DNA of 20,082 nt from Parachlamydiaceae bacterium (GCA_013815395.1 JACDGH010000015.1:1-20082), one strand, 5' to 3'; shown: positions 6,557 through 14,617, counted from the first letter of the stretch. Made by a program: numbers and translations. Notes: generated from the sequence alone by a model not told the origin.

Positions 6557-7696
6557 ATGAAGATATTAGTCTTAAATAGTGGATCGAGTAGTTATAAATT
6601 CGCTTTATATGACATCCAGCATACGATTTTAAGTCAACCCCAGCTCCCAGTGTGGAGTTCTACTTATGAATGGAAAAAATCGCCATCGATCACGGGGCAT
6701 AAAATAGAAATACGAAAAAGACTTGATCAGATGCCTACCCCCCTATCAAGTATCGATGTTATTGGACATCGCATTGTACATGGAGGGGAGCAATTTCAAT
6801 GCCCTGTTCTAATTACAGCTGCAGTAAAGCAAACCATAAAAAAACTTTTCACCTTAGCGCCTTTACATAATCCTCAAAACTTAGAGGGTATTGAAATTCT
6901 TCAAGAGTTGAGTCCCCAAACCCCGCAAATTGCAGTTTTTGATACAGCTTTTCATGCCACCCTATCTATTGCCGCGAGCACCTATGCCGGACCTTATTCC
7001 TGGAAAGAATTAGGAATAAAACGCTATGGATTTCATGGTATTAGCTATGAATATTGTTCTGCAAAATGCACAGCTGTATTAAAAAAAGACAATATTAAGA
7101 TTGTTTGTTGTCACCTTGGTAACGGAGCCTCAATTGCCGCTATCGAAAATAATCGTTCGGTGGATACAACTATGGGATTCACTCCGCTTGAAGGCTTGAT
7201 GATGGGAAGTCGATGTGGATCTATAGATCCTGCAATTCTTTTATTTCTGCAACAGCAGCATGGTTTATCTCCTGATAATCTTTTTCAGATATTGAATCAC
7301 GATTCCGGCTTAAAAGGGATAAGTGGGGTGACAAGTGATATGCGTGACATTATCAATTTGTGTTCAGAAGGTAACCACAGAGCAATTTTAAGCTTTGACA
7401 TGTATATACACGCATTGAAACGTGGTATTGGGGCGATGATGGCAGTGCTGGGGGGATGTGATGCTTTAGTTTTTACAGGCGGAATTGGAGAAAATGCAGC
7501 AGCTGTTCGCCAAGCAGCTTGCCAAGGATTACTTCATCTTGGTATTAGTTTAGATGATAGCAAAAATTTAAAATCGCCGGTTAATGCCATTATTTCTTCT
7601 GATGATTCTGCAGTTCAGGTTCTGGTGATTTCAACCGAAGAAGATTGGTGCATTGCTTCTACAATTGAAAAAATGAGGGCTAATGGAACATTTTAA
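6557..7696 (+). CDS. ackA: Acetate kinase
   Basis: Transfers phosphate from acetyl-phosphate to ADP, giving ATP and acetate. Signature pieces are in order: LVLNSGSSSYKF at the N-terminus, GHRIVHGG (R72), the catalytic FDTAFH (D129), RYGFHG (H160), the phosphate loop HLGNGAS, GLMMGSRCGSIDP and VFTGGIGENAA. It is 379 aa, slightly shorter than the usual ~400, mainly through a shorter region before FDTAFH; no active-site motif is missing. The start is 17 nt after the SMR gene. Its last 14 bases overlap the start of xfp, so the two are translationally coupled and AckA is the natural consumer of the acetyl-phosphate made by Xfp. No phosphotransacetylase gene is in the window. Confidence 0.96.
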   Translation: MKILVLNSGSSSYKFALYDIQHTILSQPQLPVWSSTYEWKKSPSITGHKIEIRKRLDQMPTPLSSIDVIGHRIVHGGEQFQCPVLITAAVKQTIKKLFTLAPLHNPQNLEGIEILQELSPQTPQIAVFDTAFHATLSIAASTYAGPYSWKELGIKRYGFHGISYEYCSAKCTAVLKKDNIKIVCCHLGNGASIAAIENNRSVDTTMGFTPLEGLMMGSRCGSIDPAILLFLQQQHGLSPDNLFQILNHDSGLKGISGVTSDMRDIINLCSEGNHRAILSFDMYIHALKRGIGAMMAVLGGCDALVFTGGIGENAAAVRQAACQGLLHLGISLDDSKNLKSPVNAIISSDDSAVQVLVISTEEDWCIASTIEKMRANGTF

Positions 7697-10091
7697 AATA
7701 TTAGAATCTACTTTAAATAGAGAAGATTACGAAAATGATCTAACTATCGAAGAGTTAAAAAAAATCGATGCATACTGGCGGGCTGCGAATTACCTTTCGG
7801 TTGGACAAATTTTTCTTTTGAATAATCCGCTGCTCAAAAGAAGCATTTCTCTTACGGATGTTAAAAGAAGATTATTGGGCCATTGGGGAACTACGCCAGG
7901 ATTAAATTTTATTTATGCTCATCTCAATCGAATCATCAAGGCCCACGATCTTAATATGATTTTTTTAGCAGGACCAGGTCATGGTGGCCCTGGAGTGGTT
8001 GCCAATGTTTATCTTGAAGGAACTTATTCAGAATTTTATCCAAACATATCTCAAGATGAAGAAGGGATGAAGAAGCTTTTTAAGCAATTTTCCTTCCCTG
8101 GAGGTATCCCTAGTCATGTGGCGCCAGAAACACCTGGCTCAATTAATGAAGGAGGGGAGTTGGGATATGTTCTTACGCATGCTTATGGAGCAGTCTTTGA
8201 TAATCCTGATTTAATCGCTTGCTGTGTCATTGGAGATGGCGAAGCTGAAACGGGGCCTTTGGCGGCAAGTTGGCATGCGAATAAATTTCTTAACCCTATT
8301 CATGACGGAGCTGTACTGCCTATACTCCATTTAAATGGTTTTAAAATTGCCAATCCAACAGTCCTTGCTCGTATCAGCCGCGAGGAGTTGGAAGATCTTT
8401 TTAAGGGTTATGGATACCATCCATATTTTGTGGCTGGCTCAGATCCTGAAACGATGCATCAAATAATGGCAAGCACATTGGATGTTGTTCTTGCTGAAAT
8501 TAAAGAAATTCAAAAGCAGGCGCGGCAGCAAAATGTCAGTGCGCGGCCTCGCTGGCCGATGATTATTCTACAAACTCCCAAAGGGTGGACAGGACCTAAA
8601 GAAATTGACGGAAAACAAGTTGAAGGATCGTGGCGTGCACATCAAGTTCCGTTTACGGATTTAGCTACCAATCCAAGTCACTTAAAAATTCTTGAAGATT
8701 GGATGCAGAGCTACCGTCCTCAAGAGCTTTTTAACGCAGAGGGTAGGCTAAAGGATGAGTTTGCTGAATTAGCCCCGCAAGGAAATCGCAGAATGGGTGC
8801 CAATCCTCACGCTAATGGTGGAGCGCTACTCAGAGATCTAAAAATGCCAGATTTTCGGGATTATGCTATAACAATAGCAAAGCCCGGACAAATGATCGCC
8901 GAGTCTACTCGTATCTTGGGATCTTTTATTAGAGATATTATGAAGCTCAATATGGGGAGTCGCAATTTTCGTGTTATGGGACCAGATGAAACAGCTTCTA
9001 ATCGTTTGGAGGCCTTGTTTGAAGTGACTGGAAGAACTTTTAACGGTAAAATTTATTCAACAGATGATGAATATCTTGATCCCGAGGGAAGAGTTATGGA
9101 GATATTAAGTGAACATCTTTGTCAAGGGTGGCTTGAAGGCTATCTTTTGACTGGACGGCATGGTCTTTTTTCCTGTTATGAAGCATTCATTCACATTATA
9201 GACTCCATGTTTAATCAACATGCTAAGTGGCTTAAAACCACCCGTCAAATTTCATGGCGTAGACCCATTGCCTCACTTAACTATCTATTAACATCGCATG
9301 TATGGCGCCAAGATCACAATGGATTTTCCCATCAGGATCCCGGCTTCATTGACCATGTGGCAAACAAAAAATCCGAAGTGATACGCATCTACTTACCGCC
9401 GGATGCAAATACATTACTCTCTGTAGCGGATCATTGTTTAAAAAGTCGAAACTATGTCAACGTGATCGTGGCAGGCAAACAGCCGGCTCTGCAATACCTT
9501 AGCATGAATGAAGCTATTAAACACTGTACTAAAGGTCTTGGTATATGGGAATGGGCAAGTAATACTTTAGAACAAGAACCCGATGTTGTCATGGCCTGTG
9601 CAGGTGATGTACCTACCATGGAAGCTCTTGCTGCTGTTGATTTACTTCGGCAGCACGTGCCTGAGTTAAAAATTCGTTTTATTAATGTTATCGATTTGAT
9701 GGTTCTTCAGCCAAAAAGCGAACATCCGCATGGGCTTTCTGATCAAGAGTTTGATGAATTATTTACAAAAGATAAACCGATAATTTTTGCTTTTCATGGA
9801 TATCCATGGTTGATTCACCGTTTGACGTATAAACGCACGAATCATGATAATTTGCATGTTAGGGGTTACAAGGAAGAGGGGACGACAACTACTCCATTTG
9901 ATATGGTCGTTGTCAATGATTTGGACCGTTTTCACTTATTTCTGGATACGGTGGAACGCGTTCCTAAGATTTCCCATAAAAGTGCTGATATTCGAGAAAT
10001 GGTTGAAAGCAAATTGCTAGAGCACAAAAATTACATCGAAGAGTTTGGGGATGACTTACCAGAAATTCGCAATTGGAAGTGGCCTTATTGA
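7683..10091 (+). CDS. xfp: Xylulose-5-phosphate/fructose-6-phosphate phosphoketolase
   Basis: Thiamine-diphosphate enzyme that splits xylulose-5-P (or fructose-6-P) with phosphate into acetyl-phosphate and glyceraldehyde-3-P (or erythrose-4-P). The 802 residues match the family's usual length (about 790-825). Visible motifs: GHWGTTPGLNF (H67), AGPGHGGPG (H100), the FPGGIPSHVAPETPGS segment with another conserved histidine, the TPP/Mg motif GDGEAETGPLAASWH (184-198), and the C-terminal NRLEALFEVT and SWRRPIASLNYLLTSHVWRQ regions. Which sugar phosphate is preferred cannot be told from the sequence. Overlap with ackA makes a two-enzyme route to ATP that bypasses lower glycolysis. Confidence 0.96.
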   Translation: MEHFKILESTLNREDYENDLTIEELKKIDAYWRAANYLSVGQIFLLNNPLLKRSISLTDVKRRLLGHWGTTPGLNFIYAHLNRIIKAHDLNMIFLAGPGHGGPGVVANVYLEGTYSEFYPNISQDEEGMKKLFKQFSFPGGIPSHVAPETPGSINEGGELGYVLTHAYGAVFDNPDLIACCVIGDGEAETGPLAASWHANKFLNPIHDGAVLPILHLNGFKIANPTVLARISREELEDLFKGYGYHPYFVAGSDPETMHQIMASTLDVVLAEIKEIQKQARQQNVSARPRWPMIILQTPKGWTGPKEIDGKQVEGSWRAHQVPFTDLATNPSHLKILEDWMQSYRPQELFNAEGRLKDEFAELAPQGNRRMGANPHANGGALLRDLKMPDFRDYAITIAKPGQMIAESTRILGSFIRDIMKLNMGSRNFRVMGPDETASNRLEALFEVTGRTFNGKIYSTDDEYLDPEGRVMEILSEHLCQGWLEGYLLTGRHGLFSCYEAFIHIIDSMFNQHAKWLKTTRQISWRRPIASLNYLLTSHVWRQDHNGFSHQDPGFIDHVANKKSEVIRIYLPPDANTLLSVADHCLKSRNYVNVIVAGKQPALQYLSMNEAIKHCTKGLGIWEWASNTLEQEPDVVMACAGDVPTMEALAAVDLLRQHVPELKIRFINVIDLMVLQPKSEHPHGLSDQEFDELFTKDKPIIFAFHGYPWLIHRLTYKRTNHDNLHVRGYKEEGTTTTPFDMVVVNDLDRFHLFLDTVERVPKISHKSADIREMVESKLLEHKNYIEEFGDDLPEIRNWKWPY

Positions 10092-10111
10092 TCCAAGTTG
10101 TGAATAGGCGC

Positions 10112-10220
10112 AGCGATAGGATAGGAACGATATAACGATAGGAACGATATAACGATGGAAACGATGGAAACGATAGGAACGATAGAAACGATAGGAACAA
10201 TATAACGATATAACGATAGG
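10112..10220 (+). repeat. Degenerate tandem array of 8-10-bp ACGATA units
   Basis: About a dozen units of the type GGAACGATA, TAACGATA and GGAAACGAT follow one another directly after the xfp stop. A 17-bp compound unit (GGAACGATATAACGATA) is repeated almost exactly at about 10124-10157. Confidence 0.8.
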
Positions 10221-10324
10221 GTCTGTAGGGGTTTGTAAATTAGGGTCTGTGGGTCTTTAAATTAAACTTTTAATAAATTATAATTATCTAAGTAATTGAT
10301 TATAAGCTATTTAAATGATCCTGC

Positions 10325-10388
10325 TGATATCGTTATATCGTTTCTTATCATTTCCATCGTTATGTCGTTTTTATCATTTCCACCATTA
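10325..10388 (-). repeat. Second ACGATA-type array in inverse orientation
   Basis: Read on the minus strand this stretch contains ATAACGATGGAAA and GAAACGATATAACGATAT, both also present in the array at 10112-10220. The two arrays can pair across about 100 bp and could fold into a long imperfect hairpin. Confidence 0.65.
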
Positions 10389-10469
10389 TTGATTGATTTT
10401 GAAAATCCAAATTGGCAAAGTTAATTCAGAGCACAAAAAAATAAATCTATACCTCATGAGGGAAAGCGA

Positions 10470-10742
10470 ATGATTCAAAAAAAATTATGTTTAATTGCAG
10501 GAATGTTTACAGTTTGTTTTTGTGGAGTAATCGTGGCAGGGGAGCCAGTCATTGATAGATCCGCTCAATACAACGACCATCCAACCTACAATTTTCATGG
10601 CGAAATTGATAAAACGGATATCTATGCTATTCCTTTAGATAACAGCGAAGAGGAACAAAACGAAGAATTAAGTGAATTCGAAAAAGAATCAAAAGAATAC
10701 GAGGCCACTAAGAAGACAGAGAGGAATCGACTGAATAAGTGA
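10470..10742 (+). CDS. Small secreted acidic protein of unknown function
   Basis: 90 aa. The start (MIQKKLCLIAGMFTVCFCGVIVAG) is a clear signal peptide, with likely cleavage after VAG (about residue 24) to leave a ~66-aa mature protein. The C-terminal third is strongly charged (EEEQNEELSEFEKESKEYE), probably one helix. No family is recognised. The start codon has GAGGG about 11 nt upstream. A strong stem-loop follows the stop, and the gene stands alone between xfp and the end of pnp. The coding call rests on signal peptide, ribosome-binding site and terminator together. Confidence 0.7.
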   Translation: MIQKKLCLIAGMFTVCFCGVIVAGEPVIDRSAQYNDHPTYNFHGEIDKTDIYAIPLDNSEEEQNEELSEFEKESKEYEATKKTERNRLNK

Positions 10743-10773
10743 ACACTGCCAATTGAAATCTTTAAATATTAAT

Positions 10774-10801
10774 TAATCCCCTGGGTTGCCCCAGGGGATT
10801 A
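10774..10801. terminator. Bidirectional terminator-like hairpin between converging genes
   Basis: TAATCCCCTGGG (10774-10785) and CCCAGGGGATTA (10790-10801) are exact reverse complements around the tetraloop TTGC, a 12-bp GC-cored stem. It lies between the stop of the 90-aa gene and the stop of pnp and can end both transcripts. T-runs are weak on both sides. Confidence 0.7.
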
Positions 10802-10805
10802 TGCA

Positions 10806-12896
10806 TTACACTGCTAAAGTTGCTTTACGGCTAAGTTTAAGTTGGCCACGTTCATTGATATCCAGAACTTTTACCGAAATAACATCACCTTGCTTTGCAA
10901 AGTCATTTAGGTTTTCTATGCGGATTTTATCAAATTCAGAGATATGGCATAAACCTTCTTTTCCAGGAAGAATTTCAACAAAAGCACCGAAAGGCACGAT
11001 TGAAGTGATCTTTCCGGTGTAAACTCTGCCAATTTCTACATCGGCTGTTAGTCCAAAAATGATGGCTTTAGCTTTTTCAATGCCCTCTAAATTCGAAGAA
11101 GCAATGCTCACAATGCCATTATCATCAATGTCGATTTGAACACCCGTTGCTTCGATAATTGCACGAATTTGCTTGCCGCCTGGTCCAATAATTGTGGCGA
11201 TCTTGCTTGGCTTCACTTGCATAGTTTCAATGCGTGGAGCATAATCGGACATCTGAGTGCGGAAGTTTGGACAAACTTCAAGCATCTTATTAAGAATATG
11301 AATGCGTCCTTCTTTAGCTTGCGCTAAAGCTGTACGCATAATATCTAATGTAATGCCTTCAACTTTAATGTCCATCTGAAAGGCTGTGATCCCATCTTTA
11401 TCACCCGCTACTTTGAAGTCCATATCGCCCAACGCATCTTCGATACCTAAAATATCGGATAATACAGTGTAGCGATCTCCTTCCAGGACCAATCCCATGG
11501 CAATGCCAGCAACAGGACGTTTAATAGGCACGCCGGCATCCATCAGAGCTAAGCAGCCTCCGCAGACAGTAGCCATTGAAGAGGATCCATTAGATTCCGT
11601 AATGTTAGATTCGATGCGGATAACATAAGGGAATACATCTTTTGGCGGTAAGATAGCAGCTAAAGATCTTTCTGCAAGTTTTCCGTGACCCACTTCGCGA
11701 CGGCCAGGGGCGCCTATGCGACCCACTTCACCAACGGAAAATGGAGGGAAGAAATATTGAAGATAAAAGCGGTGGCTATTTTCGCCATGCAAATCTTCAA
11801 AGCGCTGAGCCATGCTTTCTCCACCCAAGGTGCACACTGCTAAAGCCTGAGTTTCTCCACGAGTGAAAAGCGAGCTACCATGAACACGTGGTAAAATATG
11901 TTGTTCAACATCAATCGGACGGATTTGTTTAGAATGGCGACCATCGCTACGTAGATCTTCACTAACGATCATATGACGTAGGAATTTCGATTGAATCTCT
12001 TTGAAGGCACCAGCAATGTCATTTGAAGAATAAACAGGATCTTTTCCTTCAGGCTGTAGTGCTTTCTTAATAGTATCTTTGATAATACTTATAGCATCTT
12101 CACGCTTTTGCTTTTCGTGAATGCGCAGGGCTGGTCCAAGTAAAGGAGAGGCTAGTTGTTCAACTTCATTCAACAACTCTTGCGGGAGTTTGCGGATAGT
12201 CGCAAGCTGCTTAGGTTTACCAACTAGCTTGCACCAATCAGTAATTGCATGACAGATCTTTTTGATCGCTTCATGTCCAAGAGTAAGAGCTTCTAAAACT
12301 TGCTCTTCTGTCAAGAAATCGCAGAAGCCTTCAATCATTAATATAGCATCATCGCTTCCAGCTAGCAATAGGTCGAGTTTAGAAGACTTGTTTTGCTCAA
12401 CTGTTGGGTTAACCACAAATTTTCCATTAACAAATCCTACTCTAACGGCGGCAATCGGCTTAAGAAGTGGGATGTCTGAAATAGCTAAAGCTGCAGAAGC
12501 TGCGCAAATCGCTAAAGGTTCGGTCATATTGACTCCGTCATAAGACCAGACGTATGAGAGGATTTGAACTTCGTTATAATATCCATTTTCAAACATGGGG
12601 CGTATTGGACGGTCAATTAAGCGGGAAACAAGAATTTCTTTTTCCGTCGGCCTGCCTTGTCTTTTGATAAAGCCGCTTAGGGTTTTACCAATTGCAGAAA
12701 AGTTTTCCTGGTAGTCGACGCGCAAAGGGAAAAAGTCAGCACCTTCTTTAACTTCATTAGCTGCACAGGCAGACGCAAATACTACTGTTTCGCCGGCTCT
12801 AACAAGTACTGAGCCATTAGCTTGGCGGGCAATTTTACCTGTTTCGAAAGTAATTTCTTGATCACCAACGGTGATTGATATGATTTCGCGTTTCAT
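10806..12896 (-). CDS. pnp: Polynucleotide phosphorylase
   Basis: 3'-5' phosphorolytic exoribonuclease that forms a trimeric ring and degrades mRNA to nucleoside diphosphates. Domains in order over 696 aa: first RNase PH domain (about 10-145, with SGFIKRQGRPTEKE and SRLIDRPIRPMF), the all-alpha linker (about 150-300), the catalytic second RNase PH domain (about 310-520, GRREVGHGKLAERSL, SSMATVCGGCLALMDAGVP and the acidic GDMDFKVAG and FQMDIK motifs), a KH domain (GXXG loop IGPGGKQI near 571-574) and a C-terminal S1 domain (from about 624, GRVYTGKITSIVPFGAFVE). The length is typical, without the long tail seen in some bacteria. Shine-Dalgarno TAGGAG precedes the ATG. It lies downstream of rpsO in the classical order. 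Confidence 0.97.
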   Translation of the reverse strand: MKREIISITVGDQEITFETGKIARQANGSVLVRAGETVVFASACAANEVKEGADFFPLRVDYQENFSAIGKTLSGFIKRQGRPTEKEILVSRLIDRPIRPMFENGYYNEVQILSYVWSYDGVNMTEPLAICAASAALAISDIPLLKPIAAVRVGFVNGKFVVNPTVEQNKSSKLDLLLAGSDDAILMIEGFCDFLTEEQVLEALTLGHEAIKKICHAITDWCKLVGKPKQLATIRKLPQELLNEVEQLASPLLGPALRIHEKQKREDAISIIKDTIKKALQPEGKDPVYSSNDIAGAFKEIQSKFLRHMIVSEDLRSDGRHSKQIRPIDVEQHILPRVHGSSLFTRGETQALAVCTLGGESMAQRFEDLHGENSHRFYLQYFFPPFSVGEVGRIGAPGRREVGHGKLAERSLAAILPPKDVFPYVIRIESNITESNGSSSMATVCGGCLALMDAGVPIKRPVAGIAMGLVLEGDRYTVLSDILGIEDALGDMDFKVAGDKDGITAFQMDIKVEGITLDIMRTALAQAKEGRIHILNKMLEVCPNFRTQMSDYAPRIETMQVKPSKIATIIGPGGKQIRAIIEATGVQIDIDDNGIVSIASSNLEGIEKAKAIIFGLTADVEIGRVYTGKITSIVPFGAFVEILPGKEGLCHISEFDKIRIENLNDFAKQGDVISVKVLDINERGQLKLSRKATLAV

Positions 12897-13166
12897 AATG
12901 GTGTCTATCTCCTAAATAGTGCAAGTTTCGAAGGGAAGTATCCCATCAGTGACTAATGCAATTAATGTATTGATGATGTAAAATATGAGTGGTTCGGGCT
13001 AAAGCCAGCAGTGCGACCGCTATCTAGAGGATGATAGAATTCAGAAAGCACTCTTTAAGAAACATATTTAAAGGGGGTTTTCTGATTTCTATGCCAATAA
13101 TTTAGGGTCATAAATGACAAAGGCAGCTTTTGAGAAGCTGCCTTTGCTTGATTTTTGTTGTTTTGC
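12897..13166 (-). promoter_or_regulatory. rpsO-pnp intercistronic region, possible pnp leader
   Basis: 270 bp with no gene. On the pnp-sense strand the order from the rpsO side is: a 12-bp terminator-like stem (13118-13146), an imperfect 17-bp stem (13042-13058 with 13068-13084; 14 of 17 pairs as minus-strand RNA), and a weaker stem (about 12943-12974), then the pnp ribosome-binding site. In E. coli the equivalent region carries the RNase III hairpin used for PNPase autoregulation. A similar role here is inference. Confidence 0.45.
13118..13146. terminator. Strong stem-loop downstream of rpsO
   Basis: CAAAGGCAGCTT (13118-13129) and AAGCTGCCTTTG (13135-13146) are exact reverse complements around a 5-nt loop, 20 bp after the rpsO stop. 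On the + strand it is followed by a T-rich stretch; on the minus strand, the direction of rpsO, only by TCATTTATG. It probably ends or attenuates rpsO transcription before pnp. Confidence 0.7.
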
Positions 13167-13436
13167 TTATCTTCTTAGCTTCAGCTTCGTGATAAGCGAT
13201 TGATAGCGCTTCGTATCTGTTGAATTCAAGTAATCCAACAATCTACGACGCTGACCTACAAGTTTAAGTAGGGCAAGGCGCGAGCCGTTATCTTTAGGGG
13301 CGCGCTTCAAATGCTCCGTGAGTTCCGCAATGCGCTCCGTTAGGATAGCGATTTGAACGTCTGCAGATCCAGTGTCTTTTTCATGCAGCTGGAACTTTTT
13401 GGTAATTTCTTCTTTGGTTCCTTTATCTAGAGACAT
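13167..13436 (-). CDS. rpsO: 30S ribosomal protein S15
   Basis: Primary binding protein of the central domain of 16S rRNA. The 89 residues match the universal length. Conserved segments are present: TGSADVQIAILTERI, LTEHLKRAPKDNGSRLALLKLVGQRRRLLDYL and the basic C-terminal end. The loop usually reading KDHHSRRGL is here KDNGSRLAL, and the two histidines often seen there are absent, which occurs in some lineages. A purine-rich CGGGGGAT precedes the ATG. It is upstream of pnp, the order seen in most bacteria. Confidence 0.97.
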   Translation of the reverse strand: MSLDKGTKEEITKKFQLHEKDTGSADVQIAILTERIAELTEHLKRAPKDNGSRLALLKLVGQRRRLLDYLNSTDTKRYQSLITKLKLRR

Positions 13437-13570
13437 TCAGCTATCCCCCGTCTTTTAAGTTGCCTAGCAATGGCTGTTTTTATATCTTTGCTTTCTTCAT
13501 TTTTTAAAGGCTTATTGTAGCACACGGCGAATTATAAATCAAGAGGCTTGTTATCGAGACCTTGATTTTC

Positions 13571-13825
13571 TTATACTTTGGTGTCGAGAATGACTTCTAT
13601 AACATCAGGAAATTTTCCATAGGGATCGCGTCTTACTCCCAGCCTGAATGGAATAGTTACGCGGCCAAGATGTTTTTCGCGCTGTAAATCATCCCACACT
13701 TTCTTCTTTAGTTCATCTGAGACGGGTTCGTGCTGATATTTAGAGAGTAGCTGTTGGATGTATTGCTGTTCGTTACGTCGAATAATATCGTGACCGTAGA
13801 ATGGGTGGTTGTGTTCGTCTGTCAT
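13571..13825 (-). CDS. Hypothetical 84-aa cytoplasmic protein
   Basis: No recognised family. The protein is soluble and rich in charged residues and His in its first half (TDEHNHPFYGHD), with a helical middle (NEQQYIQQLLSKYQ, SDELKKKVWDDLQREKH) and a C-terminal strand-rich part (VTIPFRLGVRRDPYGKFPDVIEVILD). The good ribosome-binding site AAAGGAT before ATG 13825 and the regular codon structure support a real gene. It is upstream of rpsO on the same strand, separated by about 135 bp, and divergent from the 224-aa gene with 103 bp between their starts. Confidence 0.7.
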   Translation of the reverse strand: MTDEHNHPFYGHDIIRRNEQQYIQQLLSKYQHEPVSDELKKKVWDDLQREKHLGRVTIPFRLGVRRDPYGKFPDVIEVILDTKV

Positions 13826-13839
13826 TTAATTATCCTTTG

Positions 13840-13894
13840 TTGTAAGTCGAGTTGTAAGTCTCCCTTGCATTTTCACCCTCACCTTTGGTAAAGT
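13840..13894 (+). promoter_or_regulatory. Divergent promoter region with a 9-bp direct repeat
   Basis: TTGTAAGTC occurs exactly at 13840-13848 and 13852-13860, a 12-bp period that could be a tandem operator. TTGCAT (13865-13870), an 18-nt spacer and TAAAGT (13889-13894) make a fair sigma-70-type promoter about 35 nt before ATG 13929. Seen by eye only. Confidence 0.35.
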
Positions 13895-13928
13895 TTTTGC
13901 ATCACCATAACCCAACTTAGGATACATC

Positions 13929-14603
13929 ATGTTAAAGAATGCCACTCATAAAGAGAAGTTTACCCTGCTAAAAAACTGGATGCCAGCTATTGTTGACACT
14001 GTAAAGAAAGACTTAAAAAATGAACATCTTAAAAAAGACTGGGCATTTGTTAAGCAATATTTTCCAGGTAAAAATCTTAACAAACTCACAGCTGAAGAGA
14101 TCGCTCAAGCTTATATTCATGTTATTGAAAATAGCGAAAATGCTGAGGAATTAGCTGAATTCATTTCTAATCGCTGGTTGCTAAAGCATACTGATCTTTA
14201 CTACTTTTTCGAAAAAGAACTAAGTAAGATCAGCTCTGATTTCAACGATCTGGAAGAGCTTGAGAAAAAACAATCCATAGATATTGTAGAAAAAGCTGAA
14301 AATGAATTCGGATCTCCTAAAACATATCTTTTCTCGGTCATGAACTCAGTTGTATTTCCTAAAGAGGTTTTCGACGCGTTGGCAGTCCGTGCACAAGCAA
14401 GCATTAAGCAAGAAGAAACTGAAGCTAAAGCTCTTGATGAAATGAATTCGCTTCAAGATATGCAACGCTCTTATGAACAGCAAATTGCACGCTTAACTGA
14501 TAAGTACGAAAAAAAACTGCAAGGTTTACAGAAGAAATATTCTATAGATGTCGAAGGTCTCAAAAAACAAGTCGTTACTTTGCAACGTAAACTAACTAAA
14601 TAG
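13929..14603 (+). CDS. Hypothetical coiled-coil protein
   Basis: 224 aa with no hydrophobic segment or signal peptide. The N-terminal ~115 residues look like a helical globular domain (LLKNWMPAIVDTVKKDL, YFPGKNLNKLTAEEIAQAY). From about 115 the protein becomes strongly charged, and residues about 155-224 form a probable coiled coil (EETEAKALDEMNSLQDMQ, LTDKYEKKLQGLQKKY, LKKQVVTLQRKL). Ribosome-binding site TAGGAT precedes the ATG. It lies 14 nt before tadA and probably shares its transcript. No family is recognised; a scaffold or secretion-chaperone-like role is possible but not shown. Confidence 0.78.
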   Translation: MLKNATHKEKFTLLKNWMPAIVDTVKKDLKNEHLKKDWAFVKQYFPGKNLNKLTAEEIAQAYIHVIENSENAEELAEFISNRWLLKHTDLYYFFEKELSKISSDFNDLEELEKKQSIDIVEKAENEFGSPKTYLFSVMNSVVFPKEVFDALAVRAQASIKQEETEAKALDEMNSLQDMQRSYEQQIARLTDKYEKKLQGLQKKYSIDVEGLKKQVVTLQRKLTK

Positions 14604-14617
14604 GGATGTAGCAATTT

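Larger units (their letters stand above)
10092..10469. other. Intergenic region with facing short-repeat arrays
   Basis: 378 bp without a credible gene. It contains the ACGATA-type array (10112-10220), a near-duplicate GGGTCTGT...TTTAAATTA segment (about 10219-10263), an AT-rich centre and a second array on the opposite strand (10325-10388). A ribosome-binding site (GAGGGAAAG) at the right edge serves the next gene. Confidence 0.6.

Noticed and set aside
9964..10200. Minus-strand 78-aa frame rich in Phe, Leu and Ser
   Set aside because: It is the translation of the ACGATA repeats and of the antisense of xfp; it has no ribosome-binding site or protein-like composition.
10112..10220. CRISPR array
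   Set aside because: Units are only 8-10 bp, directly adjacent and without unique spacers; no cas gene is present.
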